Shown here one piece after another: positions 1-11,790 of a stretch of DNA of 64,000 nucleotides. The stretch's first letter is position 1, and each line of letters begins with the position of its first letter. The translations under genes were made by a program, and so were the position numbers. This stretch comes from Arthrobacter sp. SLBN-122 (GTDB lineage: Bacteria; Actinomycetota; Actinomycetes; Actinomycetales; Micrococcaceae). The notes below the pieces were generated by a model. That model made no database searches. It was given only the letters and a program-made list of their open reading frames with translations, and was not told the DNA's origin. The DNA is taken from positions 3,968,001 through 4,032,000 of the forward strand of contig NZ_VFMS01000001.1 in NCBI RefSeq assembly GCF_006715165.1, written 5' to 3'.

Positions 1-495
1 AAGGGACGTGCGGGACGGTGCCCGGCCGAACTGGTCCAGCGCTTCGCCGGTCAGCCTGAAGGTGGACCAGCCATCCATGGGGCGGGCGCCAAGGCGGCGG
101 TAGAAATTGATGGAAGGTTCATTCCAGTCCAGCACGCTCCATTCCACCCGTGCATAGCCGTTTTCGAGGGCGATGGCGGCAAGGTGCTGGAGCAGGGCCT
201 TGCCGTGTCCTTCGCCGCGGGCTTCCGGACTGACGTACAGGTCTTCGAGGTAGATCCCGTGCACGCCTTCCCAGGTGGAGTAGTTCAGGAACCACAGCGC
301 GAACCCCTGCACCTCGCCGGCCGCGTTTTCAGCCATGGCTGCGAAGACGCGGGGGTTCGCGCCGAAGAGCACCTGCTCCAGCCGTTCGGGGGTGTTCCGG
401 ACGGCGTCGGGTTCCTTCTCGTAATGGGCCAGTTCATGGATCATGCGGAGGATGGCGGGCACGTCATGCGGGGTTGCGGGGCGGATTACACTCAT
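1..495 (-). CDS. GNAT family N-acetyltransferase, truncated by the window edge
   Basis: 165 residues are visible with no stop before base 1, so the C-terminus is missing. The protein reads like a spermidine/diamine-type GNAT acetyltransferase: MSVIRPATPHDVPAI at the start, then YLEDLYVSPEARGEGHGKAL, the acetyl-CoA pyrophosphate-binding loop of motif A, then ENGYARVEWSVLDWN and NFYRRLGA, the C-terminal motif B. Such enzymes move an acetyl group from acetyl-CoA to an amine; the substrate cannot be read from the sequence. The ATG start is supported by a TAAGCT -10 element six bases upstream, which predicts a leaderless transcript whose promoter overlaps the end of the helicase gene. Confidence 0.85.
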   Translation of the reverse strand, partial: MSVIRPATPHDVPAILRMIHELAHYEKEPDAVRNTPERLEQVLFGANPRVFAAMAENAAGEVQGFALWFLNYSTWEGVHGIYLEDLYVSPEARGEGHGKALLQHLAAIALENGYARVEWSVLDWNEPSINFYRRLGARPMDGWSTFRLTGEALDQFGRAPSRTSL

Positions 496-501
496 TGTTC
501 G

Positions 502-507
502 AGCTTA
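502..507 (-). promoter_or_regulatory. -10 element of a leaderless promoter for the GNAT gene
   Basis: TAAGCT on the minus strand, six bases before the ATG at 495. No convincing -35 is visible, which is usual for leaderless actinobacterial promoters. Confidence 0.5.
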
Positions 508-516
508 CCGCCGGCG

Positions 517-3060
517 TCAGAGCCGGTTGACGTCCGTCACCCTGACCACCGCTGTTCCGGTGGCATCGGAGGCGGCAAGATCCACCTCCGCCGAGATACC
601 CCAGTCATGGTTGGCCGCCGGGTCATCGAAAATCTGGCGGACCTTCCAGGTGCCGGGTTCCTCGGTGATGATAAGCAGGCCCGGCCCGCGGGCATCCGGC
701 CCTGTCCCAATGTCATCGTGTTCGTCGAAGTAGTCGTCCAAAGCGTCTTCCCAGCGCTCTGCGCCCCAGCCGGAACCGCCGTCGAGCTCTCCCAGCGCGG
801 CGGCGTCCTCGTCCGCGAAAAGTTCCACGCGCCGGAACATCTCGTTGCGCACCATCACCCGGAACGCACGGATATTGGAGGTGAGCGACGGCGGTGGTGG
901 CGGCGGTGCGTCGTGCGGCGTCGGCGCCGCCCCGGAAGCCAGTTCCTCCCATTCGTCCAGGAGGCTGGAGTCCACCTGCCGCACCAGCTCACCCAGCCAG
1001 GCCGTCAGGTCCGCCAGGTCCTCGCGGAGCATGTCCTGCGGAACTGTCTGGCGCAGCGCCTTGAAGGCATCGGCCAGGTACCGCAGCACGATTCCTTCGG
1101 ACCGGGCCAGGCCGTAGAACTGGACGAATTCGCCAAAGTTCATGGCCCGCTCGTACATGTCCCGGACCACCGACTTGGGTGCCAGCTCGAAGTCTCCCAC
1201 CCACGGCGCGGCCTTCCGGTACACCTCAAACGCTTCGCCCAGAATCTCCGCGAGCGGCTGGGGGTAGGTGACCTCGTCCAGCATGGCCATCCGCTGGTCG
1301 TAGTCGATGCCGTCGGCCTTCATGGCCGCCACCGCCTCGCCGCGCGCCTTCTTCTGCTGGGCGGACAGGATCTGCCGGGGTTTCTCCAGGGTCGCCTCGA
1401 TTATGGAGACCACGTCCAGGGCGTACGACGGCGACTCCGGGTCCAGGAGTTCCAGTGCGGCAAGTGCGAAGGGGGAGAGCGGCTGGTTCAGGGCGAAGTT
1501 GGGCTGCAGGTGGACTGTCAGCCGGACCGAACGGCCATCTGCGCCCTGTTCCTCCGGCGGGATTCGTTCGATGACCTCGGCGGCCAGCAGTTCCCGGTAG
1601 ATGCCCAGGGCCTTCTTCATCAGCCGCAGCTGGGAGGACCGCGGCTCGTGGTTTTCGGTGAGCAGCCGCCGTGCCGCCGCGAACGGGTCGCCAGGCCGTT
1701 CCATCAGGTTCATCAGCATGGCGTGCGTCACCGTAAAGCTGGACGTCAACGGGTCCGGCACCGATTCCACCAGCCGCTTGAAGGTCGGCTCACCCCAGGA
1801 AACAAAACCCTCGGGCGGCTTCTTCTTCACCACCTGGCGCAGCTTCTTTTGGTCGTCGCCGAACTTGGCGGTGGCCTTGGCCATCGCCTTGACGTTCTCG
1901 ATCACATGCTCTGGTGCCTGAACCACCACCGTTCCGGCGGTGTCGTAGCCCGCCCGCCCGGCCCGGCCCGCAATCTGGTGGAACTCGCGTGAGTTGAGCA
2001 GGCGGGTGCGGACGCCGTCGTACTTGCTCAACGCCGTGAGCAGCACGGTGCGGATGGGGACGTTGATGCCCACCCCCAGCGTGTCCGTGCCGCAGATAAC
2101 CTTCAGCAGCCCTGCCTGTGCCAGCTGCTCCACCAGCCGGCGGTACTTGGGCAGCATTCCCGCGTGGTGCACGCCAATCCCGTGGCGCACCAGCCGGTTC
2201 AGCGTCTTGCCGAACCCGGCAGCGAAACGGAAGTTGGCAATGAGCTCCGCGATCCTGTCCTTTTCCTCCCGGGTGCAGACGTTGATGCTCATCAGGTTCT
2301 GGGCGCGGTCGATCGCTTCGAGCTGGCTGAAATGCACCACGTAGACGGGCACCTGCCGGGTGGACAACAACTCCTCCAGCGTCTCGTGGACGGGAGTCTG
2401 GTGGTAGTAGTAATGCAGCGGAATGGGCCGTTCGGCGGAGCTGACGGTGGTGGTGGCGCGTCCGGTCAGCTCCGTGAGCCCCGTTTCAAACCGGGTGACA
2501 TCGCCCAGGGTGGCGGACATCAGCAGGAACTGCGCCTGTGGAAGCTCCAGCAGGGGGACCTGCCAGGCCCAGCCCCGCTGCGGGTCGGAGTAGAAGTGGA
2601 ACTCGTCCATGATCACGGCGCCGAGTTCGGCTGCGGAACCTTCGCGCAGCGCAATGTTGGCCAGGATCTCGGCGGTGCAGCAGATGATGGGGGCATCCTG
2701 GTTCACCCCGGAGTCACCGGTGATCATGCCGACGTTCTCTGCCCCGAAGATCTCACAGAGCGCGAAGAATTTTTCGGACACCAGGGCTTTGATCGGCGCT
2801 GTGTAGTAGCTTCGCCGGCCCTGCGCCATGGCCTGGAAGTGCGCCGCAATGGCCACCAGGGATTTCCCGGACCCGGTGGGGGTGGCCAGAATGACGTTCG
2901 CCCCTGTTGCCAGCTCCATGATGGCCTCGTCCTGGGCCGGGTACAGCGACAGGCCGCGGCTTTCCGTCCACTCCACAAACCGGGTGTAAAGGGCGTCGGG
3001 GTCGACGGCGGCGGATTGGACGGGGGCGGACAGATCGCTCAGCTGGTCAACGAGTTTCAT
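517..3060 (-). CDS. DEAD/DEAH-box superfamily 2 helicase with DUF3516-type C-terminus
   Basis: 847-residue ATP-dependent helicase. The N-terminal half holds superfamily 2 motifs in order: ATPTGSGKS (Walker A, about residues 59-67), DEFH (motif II, 152-155), SAT (182-184) and QIAGRAGRAG (motif VI, in the second RecA lobe). The C-terminal ~350 residues match what is annotated as DUF3516 in actinobacteria; a nucleic acid substrate is expected but unknown. An in-frame GTG seven codons upstream is possible, but the ATG giving MKLVDQL is preferred, with AAGG about 10 bases before it. The gene is divergent from tam and followed by the GNAT gene. Confidence 0.88.
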   Translation of the reverse strand: MKLVDQLSDLSAPVQSAAVDPDALYTRFVEWTESRGLSLYPAQDEAIMELATGANVILATPTGSGKSLVAIAAHFQAMAQGRRSYYTAPIKALVSEKFFALCEIFGAENVGMITGDSGVNQDAPIICCTAEILANIALREGSAAELGAVIMDEFHFYSDPQRGWAWQVPLLELPQAQFLLMSATLGDVTRFETGLTELTGRATTTVSSAERPIPLHYYYHQTPVHETLEELLSTRQVPVYVVHFSQLEAIDRAQNLMSINVCTREEKDRIAELIANFRFAAGFGKTLNRLVRHGIGVHHAGMLPKYRRLVEQLAQAGLLKVICGTDTLGVGINVPIRTVLLTALSKYDGVRTRLLNSREFHQIAGRAGRAGYDTAGTVVVQAPEHVIENVKAMAKATAKFGDDQKKLRQVVKKKPPEGFVSWGEPTFKRLVESVPDPLTSSFTVTHAMLMNLMERPGDPFAAARRLLTENHEPRSSQLRLMKKALGIYRELLAAEVIERIPPEEQGADGRSVRLTVHLQPNFALNQPLSPFALAALELLDPESPSYALDVVSIIEATLEKPRQILSAQQKKARGEAVAAMKADGIDYDQRMAMLDEVTYPQPLAEILGEAFEVYRKAAPWVGDFELAPKSVVRDMYERAMNFGEFVQFYGLARSEGIVLRYLADAFKALRQTVPQDMLREDLADLTAWLGELVRQVDSSLLDEWEELASGAAPTPHDAPPPPPPSLTSNIRAFRVMVRNEMFRRVELFADEDAAALGELDGGSGWGAERWEDALDDYFDEHDDIGTGPDARGPGLLIITEEPGTWKVRQIFDDPAANHDWGISAEVDLAASDATGTAVVRVTDVNRL

Positions 3061-3157
3061 TGACTTCAACCTTAGTGCCACGTTGCGGGCGGATCAGGAG
3101 CCCGTTGCGGGTTAGGCTACGCCTTGCCCGTGTGTGCGTCAGAAGCTGGAGAATTTT

Positions 3158-3937
3158 ATGAAATGGGACCCCGCAAAGTACGTCCAGTTCGGCGACTACC
3201 GGAACCGGCCGTTCTTCGACCTCACAGCCCGGATCCATGCCGACGCGCCCGCACAGGTGGTCGACCTTGGCTGCGGACCGGGGAACCTCACGGCCACCCT
3301 GGCTGAACGCTGGCCCGGCGCCCAGGTCCTGGGTGTGGATTCCTCTGCGGAAATGCTGGCAAAGGCGGCAGCACTGGCGGAGGAAGCCGGCTCCCTTGAG
3401 TTTGGGCAGGCGGACATTGCCGACTGGATGCCGGCTCCGGAGACGGACGTTGTGGTTACCAATGCAGCCCTGCAGTGGGTTCCGGGCCACCAGGACATGA
3501 TGCGGAAATGGCTGGAAGTTCTGCGGCCGGGGGCCTGGTTTGCCATGCAGGTGCCCGGAAACTTCAATGCCCCCTCGCACTCGCTCATGCGGGAGCTTGC
3601 GGGGTCGGACCGGTGGGCGGCGAAGCTGGACGGGGTGCTGCGGGGCGGGGAGTCAGTGGGGGAACCGGGGGACTACCTGGGGATCCTGCTCGACGCCGGC
3701 TGTGCGGCGGACGCGTGGGAAACCACCTACCTGCAGGTCCTGCCGGGGCCGGACCCGGTGCTGGATTGGGTCCGGGGCACGGCACTGCGGCCGGTCATGG
3801 CGGCCCTCGATGATGAGGACGCCAGGCGTTTCGAAGCTGAATACGCGGCGGCCCTGCGGGATGCCTACCCGGGCGGTGTCCATGGCACCGTATTCCCTTT
3901 CCGCCGGATCTTCGCAGTGGGCCGCAAAGCGGGCTGA
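3158..3937 (+). CDS. tam: trans-aconitate 2-methyltransferase
   Basis: 259 residues, close to the usual ~255 of Tam. It is a class I SAM-dependent methyltransferase: the motif I glycine loop VVDLGCGPGN is at about residues 34-43, followed by GVDSS (acidic ribose-binding end of strand 2) and the Tam-like NAALQWVPGHQ. The family methylates trans-aconitate, a by-product inhibitor of aconitase. The ATG giving MKWDPAKYVQFGDYR was chosen because GGAGA lies seven bases upstream; an in-frame GTG at 3134 has no such site. A TAGGCT -10 candidate sits near 3112. Confidence 0.88.
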   Translation: MKWDPAKYVQFGDYRNRPFFDLTARIHADAPAQVVDLGCGPGNLTATLAERWPGAQVLGVDSSAEMLAKAAALAEEAGSLEFGQADIADWMPAPETDVVVTNAALQWVPGHQDMMRKWLEVLRPGAWFAMQVPGNFNAPSHSLMRELAGSDRWAAKLDGVLRGGESVGEPGDYLGILLDAGCAADAWETTYLQVLPGPDPVLDWVRGTALRPVMAALDDEDARRFEAEYAAALRDAYPGGVHGTVFPFRRIFAVGRKAG

Positions 3938-3967
3938 CTCCGCGCCCGCCGGATGGTTTTCCACCCG

Positions 3968-4010
3968 GTCACAGGCTGTGACAGCAGCGGAAAGTGATCT
4001 GGCTTACAAT
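3968..4010 (+). promoter_or_regulatory. Promoter and palindromic operator candidate of the ABC exporter operon
   Basis: A perfect inverted repeat GTCACA-GGC-TGTGAC (3968-3982) lies 22 bases before a good -10 hexamer TACAAT (4005-4010). The operon downstream ends in its own GntR-type repressor, so this palindrome is a reasonable operator; that link is inference. Confidence 0.4.
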
Positions 4011-4076
4011 GACGACTGTGGTTTAGGGGTCAAGCCGCTGGCCCCCTCTTCGGCCCAGGCATTTACAGGGGGTATT

Positions 4077-5837
4077 TTGCTGGTCGGACTCATGAGGCGG
4101 CAGCTTGCCGGTCAATACGCGTACGTTTGGGCCATCGTTTTCCTCCAGCTGGTCCAGGCGGCGGCAAACCTGCTGCTGCCCACCGTGAACGCAGCCATCA
4201 TCGACGACGGGATCGTTGCGGGCAAACCGGAGGTGATCTCGCGCCTTGGCGTGCTGATGGCCGTCATTGCCATAGTGCAGGCGGCGTCCGCGATTGCCGC
4301 CGGCTACCTTGGTGCTGTTGTGGCCATGAGGACCGGGCACCGCCTGCGGGCCGAGGTTTTCACCCGGATCCAGTCACTGTCCTCCCAGGACGTGGCCCTG
4401 TTCGGAACGCAAAGCCTGACCACCCGCGCCACGAACGACGTCCAGCAGATCCAGGCTTTCGCTGTACTTGTCTTCACCATGCTCTTTGCCGGCCCTGCCA
4501 TGGGCATCGGCGGCATCGTCCTTGCCGTGCAGCAGGATGTGGCGCTGTCCCTGGTGGTCATCGTCATTGTGCCCCTGCTCCTGCTGATCATGTACCTGAT
4601 CGTCCGGCGCCTGATTCCGCTCTACCGTGAGGGCCAGGACCTGCTGGACCGGTCGGGTGGGATTCTCCGCGAGCAGATCATCGGTGCGGACGTCATCCGC
4701 GCCTTTGTCCGCCAGGGCCACGAGGTCCGGCGGTTCGCGGAGACCAACGCGGGATTGACCGCCAACAACCTGCAGTCAGCGCTCCTGGTAGCGGGGATGC
4801 TGCCCATGATCATGCTGGTGGTCAATACCAGCTCGGTTGCCGTCGTCTGGTTCGGCGGGCACCGCATCCAGGCTGGACTGATGAACCTTGGAGCGCTGAC
4901 GGCGTTCATCGCCTACATCATGCAGATCCTGCTGGCGATCATGATGTCCATGTACGTCCTGATGACGGCGCCGCGTGCCGCTGTCTGTGCCGAACGTATC
5001 CAGGCGGTCCTGGAGACCGAGCCGTCAGTCCCCAACCCGGCCGGCCACAGCACCGCTCCGCCGGCGCAGCCCGGGGCCGGCCTGCCAAAGCAGCCGGCAA
5101 CGCTGGCGTTCCAGGGTGTCGCCTTCTCCTATCCGGGAGCAGAAGCGCCCGTGCTGGCGGATATCACCTTCACCGCGGCTCCCGGCACCACCACCGCAAT
5201 CGTTGGTGCTACCGGAAGCGGCAAGACCACGCTGCTGAACCTGATTCCACGTTTCCTCGAGGCGACCAAAGGCAGCATCACCCTGGCCGGACACGACATC
5301 CGGGACATGCCCGTGGACCAACTCCGCGCTGCCATGGCCATCGTGCCCCAGCACTCCCACCTGTTTACCGGAACCATCGCAGACAACCTGAGGATGGCGG
5401 CCCCTGACGCCGCGGACGAGGAACTCTGGGCCGTCCTGGAGGCGGCCCAGACCATGCGCTTCATGCGCGACCTCCCGCGTGGACTTGCAACCCCCGTCGG
5501 CCAGGGCGGCGCCAGCCTCTCTGGGGGGCAGCGGCAGCGGCTCTGCATCGCCAGGGCCCTGCTGCGCAAGGCACCCCTCTACCTCTTTGACGACAGCTTC
5601 TCCGCGCTGGACTACGACACCGACACGAGACTGCGCCAGGCCCTTGACCAGGCGCTTGCCCCCGCAACGGTCATCATTGTCGCCGAACGCCTTTCGGCTG
5701 TGGAGGACGCGGACCGCATCCTGGTGCTCGACGACGGCCGGCTGGTTGCGCAGGGAACGCACCAGGAGCTGCTGGAAACGTCCGCCACCTACCGGGAAAT
5801 CGCCGAATCCCAGCTTGCGCTGGACGGCACGCGGTGA
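4077..5837 (+). CDS. ABC exporter half-transporter, subunit 1 (degenerate nucleotide site)
   Basis: About 586 residues: an N-terminal six-helix type IV exporter membrane domain, then a nucleotide-binding domain. Walker A GATGSGKTT and signature LSGGQRQR are intact, but Walker B reads LFDDSFSALD, so the catalytic Glu is Asp, and the H-loop reads VAERLS, with Glu for His. This is the pattern of the non-hydrolytic site in asymmetric heterodimers such as BmrCD, LmrCD and TM287/288. The TTG start follows AGGGGG; ATG at 4092 is the alternative. The stop overlaps the next subunit's GTG (GTGA). Export of drugs or lipids is a family expectation. Confidence 0.85.
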   Translation: MLVGLMRRQLAGQYAYVWAIVFLQLVQAAANLLLPTVNAAIIDDGIVAGKPEVISRLGVLMAVIAIVQAASAIAAGYLGAVVAMRTGHRLRAEVFTRIQSLSSQDVALFGTQSLTTRATNDVQQIQAFAVLVFTMLFAGPAMGIGGIVLAVQQDVALSLVVIVIVPLLLLIMYLIVRRLIPLYREGQDLLDRSGGILREQIIGADVIRAFVRQGHEVRRFAETNAGLTANNLQSALLVAGMLPMIMLVVNTSSVAVVWFGGHRIQAGLMNLGALTAFIAYIMQILLAIMMSMYVLMTAPRAAVCAERIQAVLETEPSVPNPAGHSTAPPAQPGAGLPKQPATLAFQGVAFSYPGAEAPVLADITFTAAPGTTTAIVGATGSGKTTLLNLIPRFLEATKGSITLAGHDIRDMPVDQLRAAMAIVPQHSHLFTGTIADNLRMAAPDAADEELWAVLEAAQTMRFMRDLPRGLATPVGQGGASLSGGQRQRLCIARALLRKAPLYLFDDSFSALDYDTDTRLRQALDQALAPATVIIVAERLSAVEDADRILVLDDGRLVAQGTHQELLETSATYREIAESQLALDGTR

Positions 5838-7645
5838 CGGCAGTGGAAGAAGCCGCGGAAACTGCGCACAGGTTCTGGCCGACAGCCGCACGGCTCCTTG
5901 GCCTGCTGCGCCCCTTCCGGCTGCAGATGCTGGGGGCGGTGGCGGCAACCTGCGCCTTCGCAGGACTCAACGTTGCCGCCCCGAAGTACCTGGGCGACGC
6001 CACTGACGTGGTGGTGGACGGCATCTTCCAGGGAAGCCTTGACCAGCGGCTCGGAATCCTGCTGGCTGCCGTGGCCATCATGTACGTCTTTGCCTCCCTG
6101 TTTAACTGGATCCAGGGTGCGCTGACGGCGCGCGCAGTGCAGGGGCTCATGTACAGCCTTCGTGCAGCGGTTGAGGACAAGCTGCACCGCCTCCCTTCGA
6201 CCTATTTCCGGCAACGCTCCCGCGGCGACGCCCTGAGCAGGGCCACCAATGACATCGACAACATCGCGCAGGCCCTGAACCAGGTCCTGACCCAGCTCAT
6301 CGTGTCCGTCCTGATGCTGTGCGGTTCCCTGGCCATGATGCTGTGGATTTCACCGTTGCTGGCGGCCATTGCCATCGCCAGCGTTCCCGTCTCCACCTGG
6401 ATCACCGTCCTGGTGGCCAGGCGGTCCCAGGAGCATTTCGCCAGGCAGTGGAAGGAAACGGGCGAGCTCAACGCGCACGTGGAGGAATTCATCAGCGGGC
6501 ATGAAGTCATCAAGGCTTTTGGCCGGCAGGCCCAGGCGGCGGAGGTGTTCAGGCGCAGCAACGGCCGCCTGGCCCGGGCCGCCGCCAAAGCCCAATACTC
6601 AGCCGGCGTGGTCCAGCCGCTGATGGTCCTGATGTCCAACCTTAACTACATTGCTGTTGCCGTGGTGGGGGCGCTGCAGGTCCTCGCAGGTGCCATGACC
6701 ATTGGCGGGGTACAGGCATTCATCCAGTTCAGCCGGTTGTTCACCCAGCCCGTAGGGCAAATCGGCGGGCTGCTGAACGTCATGCAGTCCTGCGCCGCTT
6801 CGGCGGCAAGGGTTTTCGTGCTCCTGGACGCCGGCGAAGATCCGCAGGAGCCCGAGGGCAAGGCATCCGGCGGTACTGCAGCGGGCGCCATAGCCTTCCA
6901 CGACGTCACGTTCGGCTACCCGGGCTCCGTGCCGGCGGTCCGCAACCTCACCTTCACGGTGGAGCCCGGCCAGGCAGTGGCCATCGTGGGACACACCGGA
7001 GCGGGCAAGAGCACCGTGGTGAACCTGCTCATGCGGTTCCTGGAGCCTTCCTCCGGCCGGATCACCATGGGCGGAAGGGACATCGCGGACGTTCCCCGCG
7101 ACCATCTGCGGGCCCGGTTCGGCGTCGTGCTTCAGGATTCCTGGCTCTTTGGGGGCACTATCCGGGAAAACATCGCTTACGGCCTTCCGGGTGCCGCGGA
7201 TGCTGACATTGTTGCCGCAGCCGAGGCCACCTGCGCGGACCGTTTCATCAGGTCCCTGCCGCACGGCTACGGCACACTGCTGGAGAACGGTGGGGAGCCG
7301 CTCAGCCAGGGGCAGCGGCAGCTCGTCACCATCGCCAGGGCGCAGCTTGCCGGCCGCAGCGTGCTGGTCCTGGATGAAGCCACCAGCTCGGTGGATTCCA
7401 GGACGGAGCTGCTCATCAGGCAGGCGATGCAGCGGCTGCGCCAGGGACGGACCAGTTTCGTGATTGCCCACCGTTTGTCCACCATCCGGAACGCTGATCT
7501 AATTCTCGTCATGGACCACGGACGCATCGTCGAGCAGGGCACGCATGGAAGCCTCCTTGCCGCCAACAGCTACTACGCCAGGCTGTACAATGCCCAGTTC
7601 GCCGAACGCGACGGCCGCGCAGGGGTCCTGGAGGGCGGCCTGTGA
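5834..7645 (+). CDS. ABC exporter half-transporter, subunit 2 (canonical nucleotide site)
   Basis: 603 residues, membrane domain then nucleotide-binding domain. Here the catalytic residues are canonical: Walker A GHTGAGKST, Walker B LVLDEATSSVD with the Glu, and H-loop IAHRLS. The signature is LSQGQRQ rather than LSGGQ, so the paired site that it completes on subunit 1 is weakened, again as expected for an asymmetric heterodimer. It starts at GTG with a four-base overlap on subunit 1 and itself overlaps the GntR gene by four bases, so the three proteins are almost certainly co-translated. Confidence 0.9.
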   Translation: MTAVEEAAETAHRFWPTAARLLGLLRPFRLQMLGAVAATCAFAGLNVAAPKYLGDATDVVVDGIFQGSLDQRLGILLAAVAIMYVFASLFNWIQGALTARAVQGLMYSLRAAVEDKLHRLPSTYFRQRSRGDALSRATNDIDNIAQALNQVLTQLIVSVLMLCGSLAMMLWISPLLAAIAIASVPVSTWITVLVARRSQEHFARQWKETGELNAHVEEFISGHEVIKAFGRQAQAAEVFRRSNGRLARAAAKAQYSAGVVQPLMVLMSNLNYIAVAVVGALQVLAGAMTIGGVQAFIQFSRLFTQPVGQIGGLLNVMQSCAASAARVFVLLDAGEDPQEPEGKASGGTAAGAIAFHDVTFGYPGSVPAVRNLTFTVEPGQAVAIVGHTGAGKSTVVNLLMRFLEPSSGRITMGGRDIADVPRDHLRARFGVVLQDSWLFGGTIRENIAYGLPGAADADIVAAAEATCADRFIRSLPHGYGTLLENGGEPLSQGQRQLVTIARAQLAGRSVLVLDEATSSVDSRTELLIRQAMQRLRQGRTSFVIAHRLSTIRNADLILVMDHGRIVEQGTHGSLLAANSYYARLYNAQFAERDGRAGVLEGGL

Positions 7646-8022
7646 GCGCCAGTGCCGGTTTCCCCGGATCCTGGCGGCCCAATTCCGCCAGCAGTGTGGC
7701 GCTGTTTGAGCAGCTGCGGCTCCAGGTCATCCACCTGGCGGACAGCGGGGCGCTGGCACCGGGCACCAGGCTGCCTGCCGTGCGGGTCCTCGCGGAGAAG
7801 CTCGACGTCGCCCCGCACACCGTGGCCAGGGCGTACAAGGAACTGGAGGCCGCCGGCATCGTCACCACCCGCGGCCGCAACGGGACGGTGGTCGCCGCAC
7901 GGGATGAGCGCCTGGGAGGCCTGTCCGCCGCCGCTGCCGCCTACGCCGCCGTCGCCAAATCCCAAGGGGCCAGTTTCGCCGAGGCAGTGAAGATCCTGGC
8001 CGCCGCCTACGATGTTCCCTGA
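7642..8022 (+). CDS. GntR family regulator, short YtrA-like type
   Basis: 126 residues. The N-terminal ~75 residues form a GntR winged helix: LFEQLRLQVIHLADSG, APGTRLPAVRVLAEKLDVAPHTVARAYKELEAAG in pieces. The C-terminal tail is only about 45 residues, too short for a FadR or HutC effector domain, so it belongs to the small YtrA-like class that typically represses an adjacent ABC transporter operon. GTG start overlapping the exporter gene by four bases supports autoregulation of the exporter operon through the palindrome at 3968. Confidence 0.88.
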   Translation: MSASAGFPGSWRPNSASSVALFEQLRLQVIHLADSGALAPGTRLPAVRVLAEKLDVAPHTVARAYKELEAAGIVTTRGRNGTVVAARDERLGGLSAAAAAYAAVAKSQGASFAEAVKILAAAYDVP

Positions 8023-8040
8023 CGGCGGAACCGTAAGTGT

Positions 8041-8056
8041 TCGAAAAAGTTTTCGA
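8041..8056. promoter_or_regulatory. LexA-like SOS box upstream of uvrA
   Basis: TCGAAAA-AG-TTTTCGA is a 16-base inverted repeat with perfect 7-base arms. The known actinobacterial/Gram-positive LexA box is TCGAAC-N4-GTTCGA; this site has the same length and differs only by a symmetric C-to-A and G-to-T change. It ends two bases before the -10 hexamer of uvrA, a position where a repressor would block RNA polymerase. Confidence 0.65.
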
Positions 8057-8057
8057 T

Positions 8058-8063
8058 TAGCAT
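8058..8063 (+). promoter_or_regulatory. -10 element of a leaderless promoter for uvrA
   Basis: TAGCAT followed by six bases and the GTG start codon at 8070. CATAAT at 8061-8066 overlaps it but is too close to the start. Confidence 0.5.
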
Positions 8064-8069
8064 AATGGG

Positions 8070-10994
<2,925 letters not shown>

Positions 10995-11073
10995 GCGGGG
11001 GAAATTCCGGCGAAGTATTCCTCCCGGGGAATGCGAGTTTCAGGCACTCCTGCTGTCGTGAGAAACTAACCCG

Positions 11074-11790
11074 GTGACTTCAACAACAGTGCCCGTGATC
11101 TTTGACCTGGACGGCACTCTTGTCGACCCTGCAGGTGGAATAACCGAGGGGATTGCCTCAGCCCTCCGCGCCGCGGGACTCCCGGTTCCCGGCCAGGACC
11201 TGCTTGATGCGATGATCGGCCCCAAGCTGAGCGATTCCCTGCTCAACGTGGCAAAGGTCCCGGCGGACCGCCTGGAAGAGGTGGTCCGCCGGTACCGCGA
11301 ACACTATCTGTCCACAGGGATAGCCCAAAGCCGGCTGTACCCGGGCATCCGCGACATCCTTGAATCCTTCGCCGCAGCGGGACAGCCCGTGGCAGTAGCC
11401 ACCCAAAAGCCCCAGCGGCTGGCGCATAAGGTGCTGGCACACCATGGCATCGACGGCCTTTTCCACGGCATCCACGGTTCCGCCGATGATGAAGCAGCAG
11501 TGGAAGGCGTCCCGCTGGGCAAGACCCAGATCATCGCCGCCGCCCTGCGCGACCTGGACACGCAGCACGCCATCATGGTGGGGGACCGCGCCCAGGACGT
11601 GTCCGGAGCGATCGCCAACGGACTGGACTGCATTGGTGTTGCCTGGGGGTTCGCCCCGGACGGTGAACTGGAGGAAGCCGGCTCCGTGGCCGTGGTCAGC
11701 ACCCACGGGGAATTGGTCGCCGTCATCGAGCGCCTGCAGGCTGTCCACGCTGCGGCAATGAGCGGGGTGAGCCACGATGGAAATGTTTGA
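11074..11790 (+). CDS. HAD superfamily hydrolase, phosphoglycolate phosphatase-like
   Basis: 238 residues. HAD motif I is VIFDLDGTLVD at the N-terminus, with the nucleophile and acid aspartates both present; motif II is around AVATQKP and motif IV is MVGDRAQDVSGA. An alpha-helical cap lies between motifs I and II, as in the Gph/PgmB class. Phosphoglycolate or pyrophosphate are possible substrates; the sequence does not decide. GTG start. The end overlaps plsC by 14 bases, so the two are co-translated. Confidence 0.82.
   Translation: MTSTTVPVIFDLDGTLVDPAGGITEGIASALRAAGLPVPGQDLLDAMIGPKLSDSLLNVAKVPADRLEEVVRRYREHYLSTGIAQSRLYPGIRDILESFAAAGQPVAVATQKPQRLAHKVLAHHGIDGLFHGIHGSADDEAAVEGVPLGKTQIIAAALRDLDTQHAIMVGDRAQDVSGAIANGLDCIGVAWGFAPDGELEEAGSVAVVSTHGELVAVIERLQAVHAAAMSGVSHDGNV

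Noticed and set aside
184..1992. A 602-codon plus-strand frame opposite the helicase and GNAT genes
   Set aside because: No recognisable motif, biased composition, and it spans two genuine genes and the gap between them.
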